Of a stretch of DNA of 20,831 bases, positions 8,919 through 17,152 are shown piece after piece. Origin of the DNA: JAYUHK01 sp043767025 (lineage in GTDB: Bacteria; Bacteroidota; Bacteroidia; Chitinophagales; Saprospiraceae); contig JAYUHK010000239.1 in NCBI GenBank assembly GCA_043767025.1, positions 1 through 20,831 on the forward strand, read 5' to 3'. How positions within the stretch are numbered: position 1 is the stretch's first letter; every line of letters begins with the position of its first letter. A program made the translations under genes and the position numbers. The notes beneath the pieces are model-generated. The model saw nothing but the letters and a program-made list of their open reading frames with translations, did no database searches and had not been told where the DNA came from.

Positions 8919-9800
8919 TTATGCTTCAAAACGGTTTAAAAAGGCTTGTAATGTGTTCATTATCAAGGCGGTAACGGTCATCGGACCCACGCCGCCCGGC
9001 ACTGGCGTAATGTAGCTGCACTTCGGCGCGACTTCGTCAAAATCAACGTCACCTACTAACTTGTAACCCTTCGGACGGCTTGCGTCTTCTACTCGATTTA
9101 TTCCAACATCAATCACGACTGCGCCCTCTTTTACCATGTCACGTTTTATGAAATTCGGTATTCCGATAGCTGCTATCAAAATATCGGCGCGCCGACACTC
9201 TTCTCCTACGTCTTGCGTGCGACTATGCACCAGCGTTACCGTGCAATCGCCGACACTGGCTTTGCGGGACATCAAGATGCTCATGGGAGTTCCCACGATG
9301 TTGCTCCGACCGACTACCACGCAGTGTTTTCCTGACGTTGAGATATTGTACCGCTCCAAAAGCATCAAAATTCCGTAGGGCGTGGCGGGTAAAAAAGCAG
9401 TCATTCCTTGCGCCATTTTCCCAAAGTTAGTCGGGTGAAAACCATCTACATCTTTGGCAGGGTCAATGGCAAGTGTCACTTTATTTTCGCTGATGTGCTT
9501 GGGCAGCGGCAACTGAACTATAAATCCGTCAATATCAGGATTTTCATTGAGGTTTTGTATGATTTCAAGCAATTCGGACTCCGAAATATCTGCATCTTTT
9601 CGTATCAAAGTCGAGTGAAAACCCACTTCTGAACACGATTTTACTTTATTGCGGACATAAGCCTCGCTGGCAGGATTGTTGCCGACCAAAACTGCCGCTA
9701 AATGTGGCGCACGACCATATTTTTTTGTCACAAAAATTGATTTTTCTGCAATTTCTGCTTTTATTTTTTGTGCAATAAAATTACCGTCTATTAGTTGCAT
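8919..9800 (-). CDS. folD: Bifunctional methylenetetrahydrofolate dehydrogenase / methenyltetrahydrofolate cyclohydrolase
   Basis: FolD interconverts 5,10-methylene-, 5,10-methenyl- and 10-formyl-tetrahydrofolate in the cytosol, feeding purine and formyl-Met synthesis. The 293 residues match the family length. Visible motifs are the catalytic YVRNK (Tyr48, Lys52), QLPLP at 96-100, DVDGFHP at 117-123, the nucleotide-binding VVGRSNIVGTP at 162-172, and the C-terminal PVPGGVGPMT at 266-275. The protein appears complete. It heads the minus-strand run folD-permease and is divergent from the queuosine-precursor transporter gene. No clean TAnnTTTG box precedes it; TATCTTCG (minus strand, 9848-9855) is one base off. 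Confidence 0.97.
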   Translation of the reverse strand: MQLIDGNFIAQKIKAEIAEKSIFVTKKYGRAPHLAAVLVGNNPASEAYVRNKVKSCSEVGFHSTLIRKDADISESELLEIIQNLNENPDIDGFIVQLPLPKHISENKVTLAIDPAKDVDGFHPTNFGKMAQGMTAFLPATPYGILMLLERYNISTSGKHCVVVGRSNIVGTPMSILMSRKASVGDCTVTLVHSRTQDVGEECRRADILIAAIGIPNFIKRDMVKEGAVVIDVGINRVEDASRPKGYKLVGDVDFDEVAPKCSYITPVPGGVGPMTVTALIMNTLQAFLNRFEA

Positions 9801-9875
9801 AGTTGGGTTGTAAAATACTAAAATGATTGGTTAAATATATTTTGGAACGAAGATATAGCAAATTTAAAATATCCG

Positions 9876-9883
9876 TATATTTG
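9876..9883 (+). promoter_or_regulatory. Bacteroidota -7 promoter box (TATATTTG)
   Basis: An exact TAnnTTTG match ends 26 nt before the ATG at 9910, which suits a short leader. No clear TTG is present at the -33 position. Confidence 0.55.
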
Positions 9884-9909
9884 CGGCTCGAAATAAAAAA
9901 AATAGTGAT

Positions 9910-10698
9910 ATGAATTTGAACTTGAAACAACACAAAGATACAAGGCTTTTTATTATATTAGGTGGTTTTTTTATTGCCAACGCCGTCGTAGCCGAAATGA
10001 TTGGTGGAAAAATATTTGCCCTCGAAGCCACGCTCGGTTTGCAACCCATCAACTGGAATTTATTTGGGCAAACTGGCTCTTTGCAGCTCTCGGCAGGCGT
10101 TGTGAATTGGCCCATCGTTTTTATTATGACCGATATTATCAACGAATATTTTGGCGGCAGAGGAGTTCGTTTGCTCACCAACCTTACTATCGTATTGATA
10201 ACATACAGTTTTCTGATAATTTTCGCAGCTATGAATCTGGCACCCGCAGAGTTTTGGCGCAGCACCAACGTTGCAAACGGCGTACCCGATATGCAGCTCG
10301 CTTTTTCGGCTATTTTTGGGCAGGGATTGTGGATTATTCTCGGCTCTTTGACCGCTTTTTTGTTCGGACAAGTGTTAGATGTTTTTATTTTTCATAAAAT
10401 AAAACAAGTCACTGGCGAAAAATATATCTGGCTTCGCTCGACTGGCTCTACCCTTTTTTCGCAACTGATAGACAGTTTTTTGGTCTTATATATTGCTTTT
10501 GTGCTGGGTCCGCAGCATTGGAGTATATCGCTTTTTTTGGCAGTCGGAACAGTCAATTATCTCTACAAATCTGGTATGGCGGTACTGCTGACTCCCGTTA
10601 TCTACATCGTCCATGAGGGAATTGAGCGATATTTGGGCAAAGAATTGGCAGAAAAAATGAGAGCAAAAGCCGCATTAGGGACAAAAGACGTTGCCTAA
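9910..10698 (+). CDS. Queuosine precursor transporter, YhhQ/VUT family
   Basis: The 262-residue membrane protein belongs to the VUT_1 (former DUF165) family, whose E. coli member YhhQ imports queuosine precursors (preQ0/preQ1) for tRNA wobble-base modification. The family signature FIMTDIINEYFG (71-82) is clear, as are FGQVLDVFIFHKIK (152-165) and the segment RSTGSTLFSQLIDSF (176-190) with its conserved polar residues. Roughly six hydrophobic helices are visible. The window holds no queuosine synthesis genes (tgt, queA), but the next gene modifies RNA too, and the two point the same way, 100 nt apart. The exact substrate is inferred from the family. Confidence 0.9.
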   Translation: MNLNLKQHKDTRLFIILGGFFIANAVVAEMIGGKIFALEATLGLQPINWNLFGQTGSLQLSAGVVNWPIVFIMTDIINEYFGGRGVRLLTNLTIVLITYSFLIIFAAMNLAPAEFWRSTNVANGVPDMQLAFSAIFGQGLWIILGSLTAFLFGQVLDVFIFHKIKQVTGEKYIWLRSTGSTLFSQLIDSFLVLYIAFVLGPQHWSISLFLAVGTVNYLYKSGMAVLLTPVIYIVHEGIERYLGKELAEKMRAKAALGTKDVA

Positions 10699-10761
10699 CT
10701 CCGTCAATACTCGCCAAAGACTTCACAATCTGAACGGCTGTCGATATTAGTCCCTTTTTAT

Positions 10762-10783
10762 CGAAATTCATTTCGTATCTTTG
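10762..10783 (+). promoter_or_regulatory. Promoter -7 box TATCTTTG abutting an inverted repeat
   Basis: TATCTTTG (10776-10783) is an exact TAnnTTTG box. It puts transcription start near 10790, just before ATG 10799, which argues against the in-frame TTG at 10781 as the start codon. Directly upstream lies CGAAAT-TC-ATTTCG (10762-10775), a 6-bp inverted repeat that occupies part of the spacer and could be an operator. No TTG at -33 is visible. Confidence 0.55.
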
Positions 10784-10798
10784 CAAAAATTTTTAGAA

Positions 10799-11503
10799 AT
10801 GGCAAAGAAAGAAACCGTAATATCCCTGCAAGTCGTCTATGAAGACAACCACATTATTGCAGTCAATAAACCAAGCGGATACTTGGTGCAAGGCGACGAA
10901 ACTGGCGATATACCACTCACCGAATATGTAAAAAATTACATCAAAATCCAATACGACAAGCCGGGCGCAGTCTTTTTGGGCGTTTGTCATCGGCTCGACC
11001 GCCCTGTGAGTGGCGTGGTTGTCTTTGCGCGCACGTCCAAAGCGTTGGAGCGAATGAATAAGCTGTTTGCGAGCCAAGAAATCAAAAAAACGTACTGGGC
11101 GATTGTCCGCGAAAGACCCGAACCATTTGAAGGAACGCTAACCCATTATTTGGTAAAAGATACTGACAGAAATGTCACAAAAGCGTTGGACGGCGTGAGC
11201 AATCGCAACCCGTTGGCTAAAAAATCAACCCTGACTTACGAACTCATCGCAGATATTGACGGCAATTATTTGGTGGAAGTCCACCCACAGACTGGACGCT
11301 CGCACCAGATTCGTGCGCAGCTCGCACGCTTGGGCTGCCCGATAGTAGGCGACCTAAAATACGGCTACAAACACCCCAATCCCGACGCTTCTATTTCGCT
11401 GCATTGCAAAAGTATGACGTTCATCCACCCCACTAAACTGACCGAAATTACCGTTTCTTCGCAGCCACCCAACACTTATCTTTGGAAACCTTTTTTGAAG
11501 TAA
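10799..11503 (+). CDS. RluA family pseudouridine synthase
   Basis: The 234-residue protein carries the RluA-family catalytic motif HRLDRPVSGV (64-73) with the invariant Asp67, the strand-loop VHPQTGRSHQIRAQLA (161-176), and GDLKYGY (184-190). No N-terminal S4 RNA-binding domain is present, so it resembles the short RluA/TruC-like members; which uridine in rRNA or tRNA it modifies cannot be told. The start at ATG 10799 is preferred because the promoter -7 box covers the alternative TTG at 10781. Its stop codon directly abuts the stop of the ABC exporter on the other strand, leaving no room for a terminator outside the coding sequences. Confidence 0.9.
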   Translation: MAKKETVISLQVVYEDNHIIAVNKPSGYLVQGDETGDIPLTEYVKNYIKIQYDKPGAVFLGVCHRLDRPVSGVVVFARTSKALERMNKLFASQEIKKTYWAIVRERPEPFEGTLTHYLVKDTDRNVTKALDGVSNRNPLAKKSTLTYELIADIDGNYLVEVHPQTGRSHQIRAQLARLGCPIVGDLKYGYKHPNPDASISLHCKSMTFIHPTKLTEITVSSQPPNTYLWKPFLK

Positions 11504-13690
11504 TCACAAACCCAACTCTAACTGATTTTTGATGAGGTAATAATACGCTCCTTTCAACGCAACCAACTGACTGTGAGTGCCTTGCTCCATTACTTCGCCG
11601 TCTTCTAATACAATAATATTATCGGCATTTTTTACGGTACTCAATCTGTGGGCTACAATAATTACAGTTTTTTGCTTAAAAAATTCTGTTAAGTTTTCCA
11701 TAATTATCATTTCGTTGTATGCGTCGAGTGCGTTGGTCGCTTCATCAAAAAACAAATATTCAGGATTTTTGTAAACGGCTCTGGCTATCAGCAAACGTTG
11801 TTTTTGCCCTTGACTCAACCCAATGCCGTCCTGCCCAATTTTAGTATTAAAACCCAAAGGTAGTGACTCGATAAATTGATGAATATTCGCAATTTTTGTG
11901 GCGTAAATTAGTTTTTGCGGCTCTATTTTATCCGCTCCAATCGTAATATTGTGAGCAATGCTTTCCGAAAATATAAATCCGTCTTGCAACACCGCTCCAC
12001 ATTGCTCGCGCCAATCACGCGAATAAATTTGCGATAGCAACTGCCCTCCTACCCGAATATGTCCGCTACTTGGCTCATAAAATCGCATCATCAGCTTCAA
12101 AAGCGTAGTTTTTCCGCTCCCGCTCGTCCCAACGATTGCCGTAGTTTTTCCTTTCGGAATTTTTAGTTGAATATTACGGAGGATATTTTTTGAATATTCA
12201 GCACCATACTTGAAGCTAACTTTTTCAAAAATTATATCTCCATTAAAATTATTTATTACTGAATTTGTGACATTTTCGTCTTCGTCCTCTTTGCTATGGA
12301 TTTCGTTCATTCGCTCCAAGCTAATTTTAGCATCTTGCGCCGACAAAATAAACTGCACCATCATTTCGAGGGGCGCATTGAGCTGCCCGATGATGTATTG
12401 AACCGCCAACATCATGCCCAAAGTCATTTTTCCCTCTGTCACAGATTTGGCAGAAACAATAGTTATTAGGATATTTTTGCTTTCATTGATAAGCGACGCA
12501 CCCGTCCGTTGGTATTGGTCTAATGCCAGATATTTGATATTGACTTTGAATAATTTAGCTTGAATTTTTTCCCAAGCCCATCTTTTTTGCTTCTCTGCGT
12601 TGTGGAGTTTTATTTCGGACATTCCATTGATTAATTCAATCATAGATGACTGATTATCAGCCATTTGGTCGAACCTTTTGTAGTCCAAAATTCGCCGTTG
12701 GCTCAAAAAAAACAAAATCCAAAGCAAATAAGAAACCGTAGAAATAAGAAATATTATAAATATTGTGACATTATAAAAAAATAAAATTATTCCAAATATC
12801 AAGAAATTAAATGCCGAGAAAGCGGTAAAAAGTGCCGAAGATGTCAAAAAATGTTCTACTCGGTGGTTGTCCTGAATCCGTTGGATTAGGTCGCCAGTCA
12901 GTTTGGTATCGAAGAAGCGAATCGGTAATTTCATCAATTTTACCAAAAAATCGGACACTAAATTGATATTAATTCGAGTACCGATATGCAACAAAATCCA
13001 GCTGCGGATAAACTCAATCGAAAGTTTGGACAAAAACAAAGTAGTCTGTGCTATTAGTATCAAATAAATGAAGCTAATATCCTGATTTACAATGCCTATA
13101 TCGACGATTGACTGGGTAAGAAAAGGAAAAATAATCTGAATAATACTCGCAAAAAATAGTCCTAAAACGAGTTGAAACAGCAGTTTTTTGTACTGAAAAA
13201 GGTAAGAAAAAAGGTAAGAAAATGATTTGTTTTTTTGCGCGGATTCCTCTCGCTCAAAAAAATTAGGCGTTGTTTCCAAAAGTAAAACAATGCCTTCGGA
13301 CTGCCCCGAATCGGACGGACTCGCCCAACCGTCTAAAAATTCTTGACGTGTTATTTTGAATTTTCCGGCGGCTGGATCTGCCACCCAAACATGGCTTTTT
13401 GTGACACGATAAACTACGACAAAATGATTTTGTCGCCAGTGGGCGATGCAGGGCATCGGAAGCTCCGAAAATAGTTTTTCAAAGGTTACTTTTACGCCCA
13501 AAGTCCGAAATCCTATCTTTTCTGCCCCGTCACTAATGCCCATCAAAGAAACGCCGTCTTTCTCCAAATGTGTCGCTTCTCGCAAAAAATCAATGGCATA
13601 GCTGCGCCCAAAGTGACGGGCAACCATTCGCAGGCAAGTCGCGCCACAATCCATTGCGTCGAGCTGTGGATAAAACGGAAAATTAGTCAT
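11504..13690 (-). CDS. Peptidase domain-containing ABC exporter (C39 peptidase, TM domain, ATPase)
   Basis: The 728-residue protein has three parts. An N-terminal C39 cysteine peptidase (about 1-140) shows the Cys15 motif QLDAMDCGATCL, His89 in RQNHFVVVY, and Asp105 in ADPAAG. A six-helix ABC membrane domain spans about 165-455. The ATPase (about 480-728) has Walker A GTSGSGKTT (521-529), signature LSQGQ (625-629), Walker B YLFFDE (645-650) and His681. All catalytic residues look intact. Such proteins cut a double-glycine leader peptide and export the cargo, typically bacteriocins or other short peptides. No precursor peptide, HlyD-type adaptor or maturation enzyme is visible in the window. 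mutS lies 127 nt upstream on the same strand, with a likely terminator between. Confidence in the family is very high; the cargo is unknown. Confidence 0.95.
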   Translation of the reverse strand: MTNFPFYPQLDAMDCGATCLRMVARHFGRSYAIDFLREATHLEKDGVSLMGISDGAEKIGFRTLGVKVTFEKLFSELPMPCIAHWRQNHFVVVYRVTKSHVWVADPAAGKFKITRQEFLDGWASPSDSGQSEGIVLLLETTPNFFEREESAQKNKSFSYLFSYLFQYKKLLFQLVLGLFFASIIQIIFPFLTQSIVDIGIVNQDISFIYLILIAQTTLFLSKLSIEFIRSWILLHIGTRININLVSDFLVKLMKLPIRFFDTKLTGDLIQRIQDNHRVEHFLTSSALFTAFSAFNFLIFGIILFFYNVTIFIIFLISTVSYLLWILFFLSQRRILDYKRFDQMADNQSSMIELINGMSEIKLHNAEKQKRWAWEKIQAKLFKVNIKYLALDQYQRTGASLINESKNILITIVSAKSVTEGKMTLGMMLAVQYIIGQLNAPLEMMVQFILSAQDAKISLERMNEIHSKEDEDENVTNSVINNFNGDIIFEKVSFKYGAEYSKNILRNIQLKIPKGKTTAIVGTSGSGKTTLLKLMMRFYEPSSGHIRVGGQLLSQIYSRDWREQCGAVLQDGFIFSESIAHNITIGADKIEPQKLIYATKIANIHQFIESLPLGFNTKIGQDGIGLSQGQKQRLLIARAVYKNPEYLFFDEATNALDAYNEMIIMENLTEFFKQKTVIIVAHRLSTVKNADNIIVLEDGEVMEQGTHSQLVALKGAYYYLIKNQLELGL

Positions 13691-13736
13691 TCGGCATTGA
13701 TTACCAATATGTTATGCCAAAATCTGTACCGAAAAA

Positions 13737-13744
13737 CAAAAATA
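13737..13744 (-). promoter_or_regulatory. Possible -7 promoter box (TATTTTTG) of the ABC exporter gene
   Basis: An exact TAnnTTTG match on the minus strand lies 46 nt upstream of the exporter's ATG (13690). The surrounding AT-richness makes a chance match possible, and no -33 TTG is seen. Confidence 0.4.
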
Positions 13745-13771
13745 AATACGAATTAAAAATAATATGAGCCG

Positions 13772-13800
13772 AAAAATCAAGCCTGCGGTAGGATTTGATT
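13772..13800 (-). terminator. Probable intrinsic terminator after mutS
   Basis: On the minus strand, AATCAA-AT-CCT pairs with AGG-C-TTGATT around a 5-nt loop and ends in five T residues (complement of 13776-13772). It begins 17 nt past the mutS stop and would separate mutS from the exporter gene downstream. The stem is interrupted by a small internal loop and is only moderately strong. Confidence 0.5.
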
Positions 13801-13817
13801 AGGAAATGGCGCATTTT

Positions 13818-16493
13818 TTAGTTGATAAGCCGTTTTAGTTCGCTCAATTTCATCATGCAATCAATCGGTGTCATTCCGTTGAGGTCTAAATGTTCCAACT
13901 CTGTGAATAATTTTTGCATTTTAGGGTCGAGTTCAAAGATGCTTAATTGTACTGGTTTTTGGGCTAAATTTTTTAATTTAGATTTGATTTGTGACTTGAT
14001 TAAATCTCCTGCATCTTCGTTGATGTGCTTTTTTTCGAGTGTTTCGAGGATTTGGTTGGCTCTATCAACGATATTTTTGGGCATTCCAGCCATTTTTGCG
14101 ACATGGATTCCGAAGCTGTGTTCCGAGCCGCCTTCTAAAAGTTTTCTCAAAAAAATGACTTTATTGTCTATTTCTTTGGTCGCCACATGAAAATTTTTGA
14201 TGCGGGGAAATTTTTCAGACAGCTCGTTCAATTCGTGATAATGAGTAGCAAAAAGTGTTTTGGGCTTCGCAATTCCGTTGTCGTGCAAAAATTCTGCGAT
14301 GCTCCATGCGATCGAAATACCGTCGTAAGTGCTGGTGCCACGCCCGATTTCGTCCAACAAAATCAAACTTTTGTCGCAAATATTGTTCATAATACTCGCC
14401 GTTTCGTTCATCTCCACCATAAAAGTAGATTCGCCCGACGAAATATTATCGCTTGCGCCGACCCGAGTAAAAATCTTCTCTACTATCCCAATTTCGGCAG
14501 CATCGGCTGGCACAAAACAGCCGATTTGTGACATGATACAAATGAGAGCAGTCTGGCGCAAAAGCGCGGATTTTCCCGCCATATTTGGTCCCGTAATCAT
14601 CAATATTTGTTGCGTTTCGGCATCTAAATACACGTCGTTGGGGACGTAAGATTCGCCAATTTCCAACTGCTGCTCAATGACAGGATGCCGACCAGCTTTG
14701 ATGTCAATATTCAAATTTTCTGTCACATTTGGCTTGCAATAATTATTTTTTTGGGCAACTTTTGAAAACGAAATCAAACAATCCAATCGCGCAATTAGTG
14801 AAGCGTTTTGCTGCATTGGCTCTATGTAATCAGACAAAAAAACCAGCATTTGCTCGAATAATTGCGCTTCTATTTCAGATATTTTTTCTTCCGCCGTCAA
14901 GATTTTTGTTTCCAAAATCTTTAATTCTTCTGTAATATATCGCTCTCCCGTCGAGAGTGTCTGTTTTCTTATCCAGTCACTCGGAACAGTAAATTGATTT
15001 TTATATTTATTGGTCACTTCGAGGTAATACCCAAAGACACCATTATAGCCAATCTTCAAATTTGTGACACCAGTTTTGACAGATTCTTTTTGCTGAATGT
15101 CTAAAAGTAAGTCTTTGCTGTTGTGAATTAGGTACTTCAGTTCGTCCAATTTTTCATTAAAGCCACTCAAAAAAACACCACTTTTGTACAAATTTACGGG
15201 AGCTTCTTCGATGATTTCACGATGTATTTTATCTCTCAAAATAGGACAGAAATTCAGATTTTCGCCTATTTTATTCAGATACAAATTGTCACTTTTTTGC
15301 AATAAATTTTTTAAGGGTTCGATGGCGAACAACGCGCGTTTTATTTGGACTACTTCGCGCGGATTAATTTTTCCCAAAGGGACTTTCGATATCAGTCGCT
15401 CCAAATCGCCAACCTGCCGAATATATTGTTCCAAATCATTTTTAAGTTCTTGATTTTCAACGAAGTATAGAACAGATTGCTGCCTTTCTTCAATCGCTAA
15501 TTTAGAAATAAGCGGCATAAGAATCCACTTTTTCAACATTCTCGCACCCATCGGTGACACCGTTTTGTCAATAATTTGGAGCAAAGAAACACCTTTTTCG
15601 TGCTGGCTTTCTATCAATTCTAAATTGCGAATCGTGAATCTGTCGAGCCAAACAAAATTTTCTGCCTGAATCCTATTTATTTGAAGAATGTGCTTCAAAT
15701 TTTTGTTTTCTGTCGTTTCGAGGTAGTACAAAGCCGCTCCAGCGGTGATTTGTGCGAGTTCCATTTCTTCTATCCCATAGCCTTTAAGTGACTGAACCTC
15801 AAAGTGTTGGAGTAATTTGTTGCGCGTAAAATCTATCGTAAAAACCCAATCTTCTAAACCAAATAAGTAGTATTTTTTGCCTAATTTTTTTTCAAATTCT
15901 TTCATAAAACTTTTGGGCATCACGACCTCCGAAGGATTGTAACTTTGTAACATTTTGTCCAAATATTGAAAATTTCCTTCGGTCGTAAAAAACTCACCCG
16001 TAGAAATATCGAGAAAGGAAATTCCTAATTTTTCCTTCGCACCCATAAACACAGTTGCCAAAAAATTATTAGACCTAAAATCCAACAATTTATCGTCCGT
16101 CGTCACACCCGGAGTAATGATTTCTGTGACACCTCTTTTGACGATTTTTTTGAGCGGACTCGGCTTTTCGAGCTGCTCACAAATCGCCACACGGAAGCCA
16201 GAACGCACCAAACGAGGCAAATACAAGTCCAAAGAATGGTACGGAAAGCCCGCCAACTCAATATCAGAGCCGCCATTGTTCCGTTTGGTAAGCGTAATCC
16301 CGAGTGCAGCAGAGGTTTTTATGGCATCTGCACCAAAAGTTTCGTAGAAATCGCCTACCCTAAAAAGCAACAAAGCCTCCGGATATTTTGCCTTCACATC
16401 AAAATATTGTTTCATTAAAGGCGTGACTATCAAGTCATTAGGTCGAAAATCTTTAGCTTCGCCGGGAGTTTGTTCCTCTACAAATAAAGTCAT
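13818..16493 (-). CDS. mutS: DNA mismatch repair protein MutS
   Basis: MutS binds base mismatches and short loops in new DNA and recruits MutL. The 891-residue protein has the full MutS1 layout: mismatch-binding domain with GDFYETF (Phe49-x-Glu51), connector, lever/clamp region, and the C-terminal ATPase with Walker A GPNMAGKS (635-642), the Walker B LILLDEIGRGTSTYDG (710-725) and the His-containing FATHYHEL (748-755). A C-terminal tail of about 70 residues includes VQLSIFELDP, typical of MutS1 and the mutS/mutL dimer-tetramer tail region. Mismatch-recognition residues being present argues against MutS2. It is divergent from the TerB-like gene, with 119 nt between the start codons. No clear TAnnTTTG box was found for it. 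Confidence 0.98.
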   Translation of the reverse strand: MTLFVEEQTPGEAKDFRPNDLIVTPLMKQYFDVKAKYPEALLLFRVGDFYETFGADAIKTSAALGITLTKRNNGGSDIELAGFPYHSLDLYLPRLVRSGFRVAICEQLEKPSPLKKIVKRGVTEIITPGVTTDDKLLDFRSNNFLATVFMGAKEKLGISFLDISTGEFFTTEGNFQYLDKMLQSYNPSEVVMPKSFMKEFEKKLGKKYYLFGLEDWVFTIDFTRNKLLQHFEVQSLKGYGIEEMELAQITAGAALYYLETTENKNLKHILQINRIQAENFVWLDRFTIRNLELIESQHEKGVSLLQIIDKTVSPMGARMLKKWILMPLISKLAIEERQQSVLYFVENQELKNDLEQYIRQVGDLERLISKVPLGKINPREVVQIKRALFAIEPLKNLLQKSDNLYLNKIGENLNFCPILRDKIHREIIEEAPVNLYKSGVFLSGFNEKLDELKYLIHNSKDLLLDIQQKESVKTGVTNLKIGYNGVFGYYLEVTNKYKNQFTVPSDWIRKQTLSTGERYITEELKILETKILTAEEKISEIEAQLFEQMLVFLSDYIEPMQQNASLIARLDCLISFSKVAQKNNYCKPNVTENLNIDIKAGRHPVIEQQLEIGESYVPNDVYLDAETQQILMITGPNMAGKSALLRQTALICIMSQIGCFVPADAAEIGIVEKIFTRVGASDNISSGESTFMVEMNETASIMNNICDKSLILLDEIGRGTSTYDGISIAWSIAEFLHDNGIAKPKTLFATHYHELNELSEKFPRIKNFHVATKEIDNKVIFLRKLLEGGSEHSFGIHVAKMAGMPKNIVDRANQILETLEKKHINEDAGDLIKSQIKSKLKNLAQKPVQLSIFELDPKMQKLFTELEHLDLNGMTPIDCMMKLSELKRLIN

Positions 16494-16521
16494 TTTGGCT
16501 GTGTAATATTTATGTAAAAAA

Positions 16522-16552
16522 TTGGGCAGGTTTTAAAATTCATCTATCTTTG
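16522..16552 (+). promoter_or_regulatory. Bacteroidota promoter of the TerB-like gene (TTG-N20-TATCTTTG)
   Basis: TTG at 16522-16524 and TATCTTTG at 16545-16552 are separated by exactly 20 nt, the best complete match to the Bacteroidota sigma-A consensus in the window. Transcription should start near 16559, which rules out the in-frame TTG at 16550 as a start codon and supports ATG 16613 with a leader of about 54 nt. Confidence 0.75.
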
Positions 16553-16612
16553 TGGCATGAAGCAATATTATTGCTTTTTTTATATTTCAACAACAATTAT
16601 CGAAATTATTTT

Positions 16613-17083
16613 ATGTTAAGCGAACAATTAAAAAATTTGACGGCGGCAGAGTCAGATTTATTGCTGGAAGCGATTCCTACCATCACAGTTTTGATTGCAG
16701 GTGCAGACCATGTGATTGACCAAAAAGAATCCGATTGGGCAGCGAAATTAACGCATATTCGTAGTTTTGTGACATCTGGTCACAATCAAAATAAGCCGGA
16801 CGACACCAATGAATTTTATGCTTGGGCTGACAAGCACTATCATGAAAAATTTGATGCACTCCTAAAAAGTTCTCCTATTTCGACCGATATTCTGACACAA
16901 AAATTAGCGAGTTTGAACCCAATTTTGGCGAAATTAGAGCATCAGTTCGCTAAAAAACTGTACCACAGCTTTCTTTCTTTCGCCGAACATATTGCCAAAG
17001 CGTCTGGTGGAGTTTTGGGTTTTGGAAGTGTCAGCGACGCAGAAAACGACTTGATCGGGCTGCCGATGATTCATCAAATATAA
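16613..17083 (+). CDS. Small soluble protein with TerB-like features, function unknown
   Basis: The 156-residue protein has no signal peptide or membrane segment and is predicted mostly helical. Two stretches, IAGADHVIDQKESDWAAK (28-45) and FAEHIAKASGGVLGFGSVSD through AENDLIG (123-149), resemble the duplicated acidic metal-binding motif (A-x-A-D-G...D...E) of TerB/tellurite-resistance proteins, with Asp32, Asp36 and Glu39, then Ser139/Asp142/Glu144. The resemblance is weak and judged by eye. It stands alone, transcribed from its own strong promoter, divergent from mutS and convergent on the sigma-54 activator, with a bidirectional terminator after it. No ter operon is nearby, so a role in tellurite resistance should not be assumed. 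An upstream in-frame TTG (16550) lies within the promoter and is unlikely to be the start. Confidence 0.75.
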   Translation: MLSEQLKNLTAAESDLLLEAIPTITVLIAGADHVIDQKESDWAAKLTHIRSFVTSGHNQNKPDDTNEFYAWADKHYHEKFDALLKSSPISTDILTQKLASLNPILAKLEHQFAKKLYHSFLSFAEHIAKASGGVLGFGSVSDAENDLIGLPMIHQI

Positions 17084-17094
17084 GAAAAAAATAG

Positions 17095-17152
17095 ATAAAA
17101 GAGTACGATTTGTGACATTTTTAAAAAAATGTCACAAATCGTACTCTTTTAT
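17095..17152. terminator. Long bidirectional inverted repeat / terminator between convergent genes
   Basis: Positions 17095-17122 and 17125-17152 are perfect reverse complements (28 bp) around a 2-nt centre. T-rich tracts follow on both strands (about 17152-17158 on plus; complement of 17085-17091 on minus), so the hairpin could end transcription in both directions. The right arm includes the last five sense codons and the stop codon of the sigma-54 activator gene; the left arm starts 12 nt after the TerB-like stop. Confidence 0.85.

Noticed and set aside
9864..10268. Minus-strand open frame of 134 codons opposite the queuosine-precursor transporter
   Set aside because: It is antisense to a well-supported VUT family gene, covers that gene's promoter, and has no family resemblance.
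13704..13719. Sigma-54-like -24/-12 promoter (minus strand, TGGCATAACATATTGG) before the ABC exporter gene
   Set aside because: The GG and downstream G elements are one base too far apart, and the -12 element reads GG rather than GC. Tempting because a sigma-54 activator is nearby, but not supported.
16613..17083. Calling the TerB-like gene a tellurite resistance gene
   Set aside because: Only short acidic motifs resemble TerB and no other ter genes are present, so only a fold-level suggestion is warranted.
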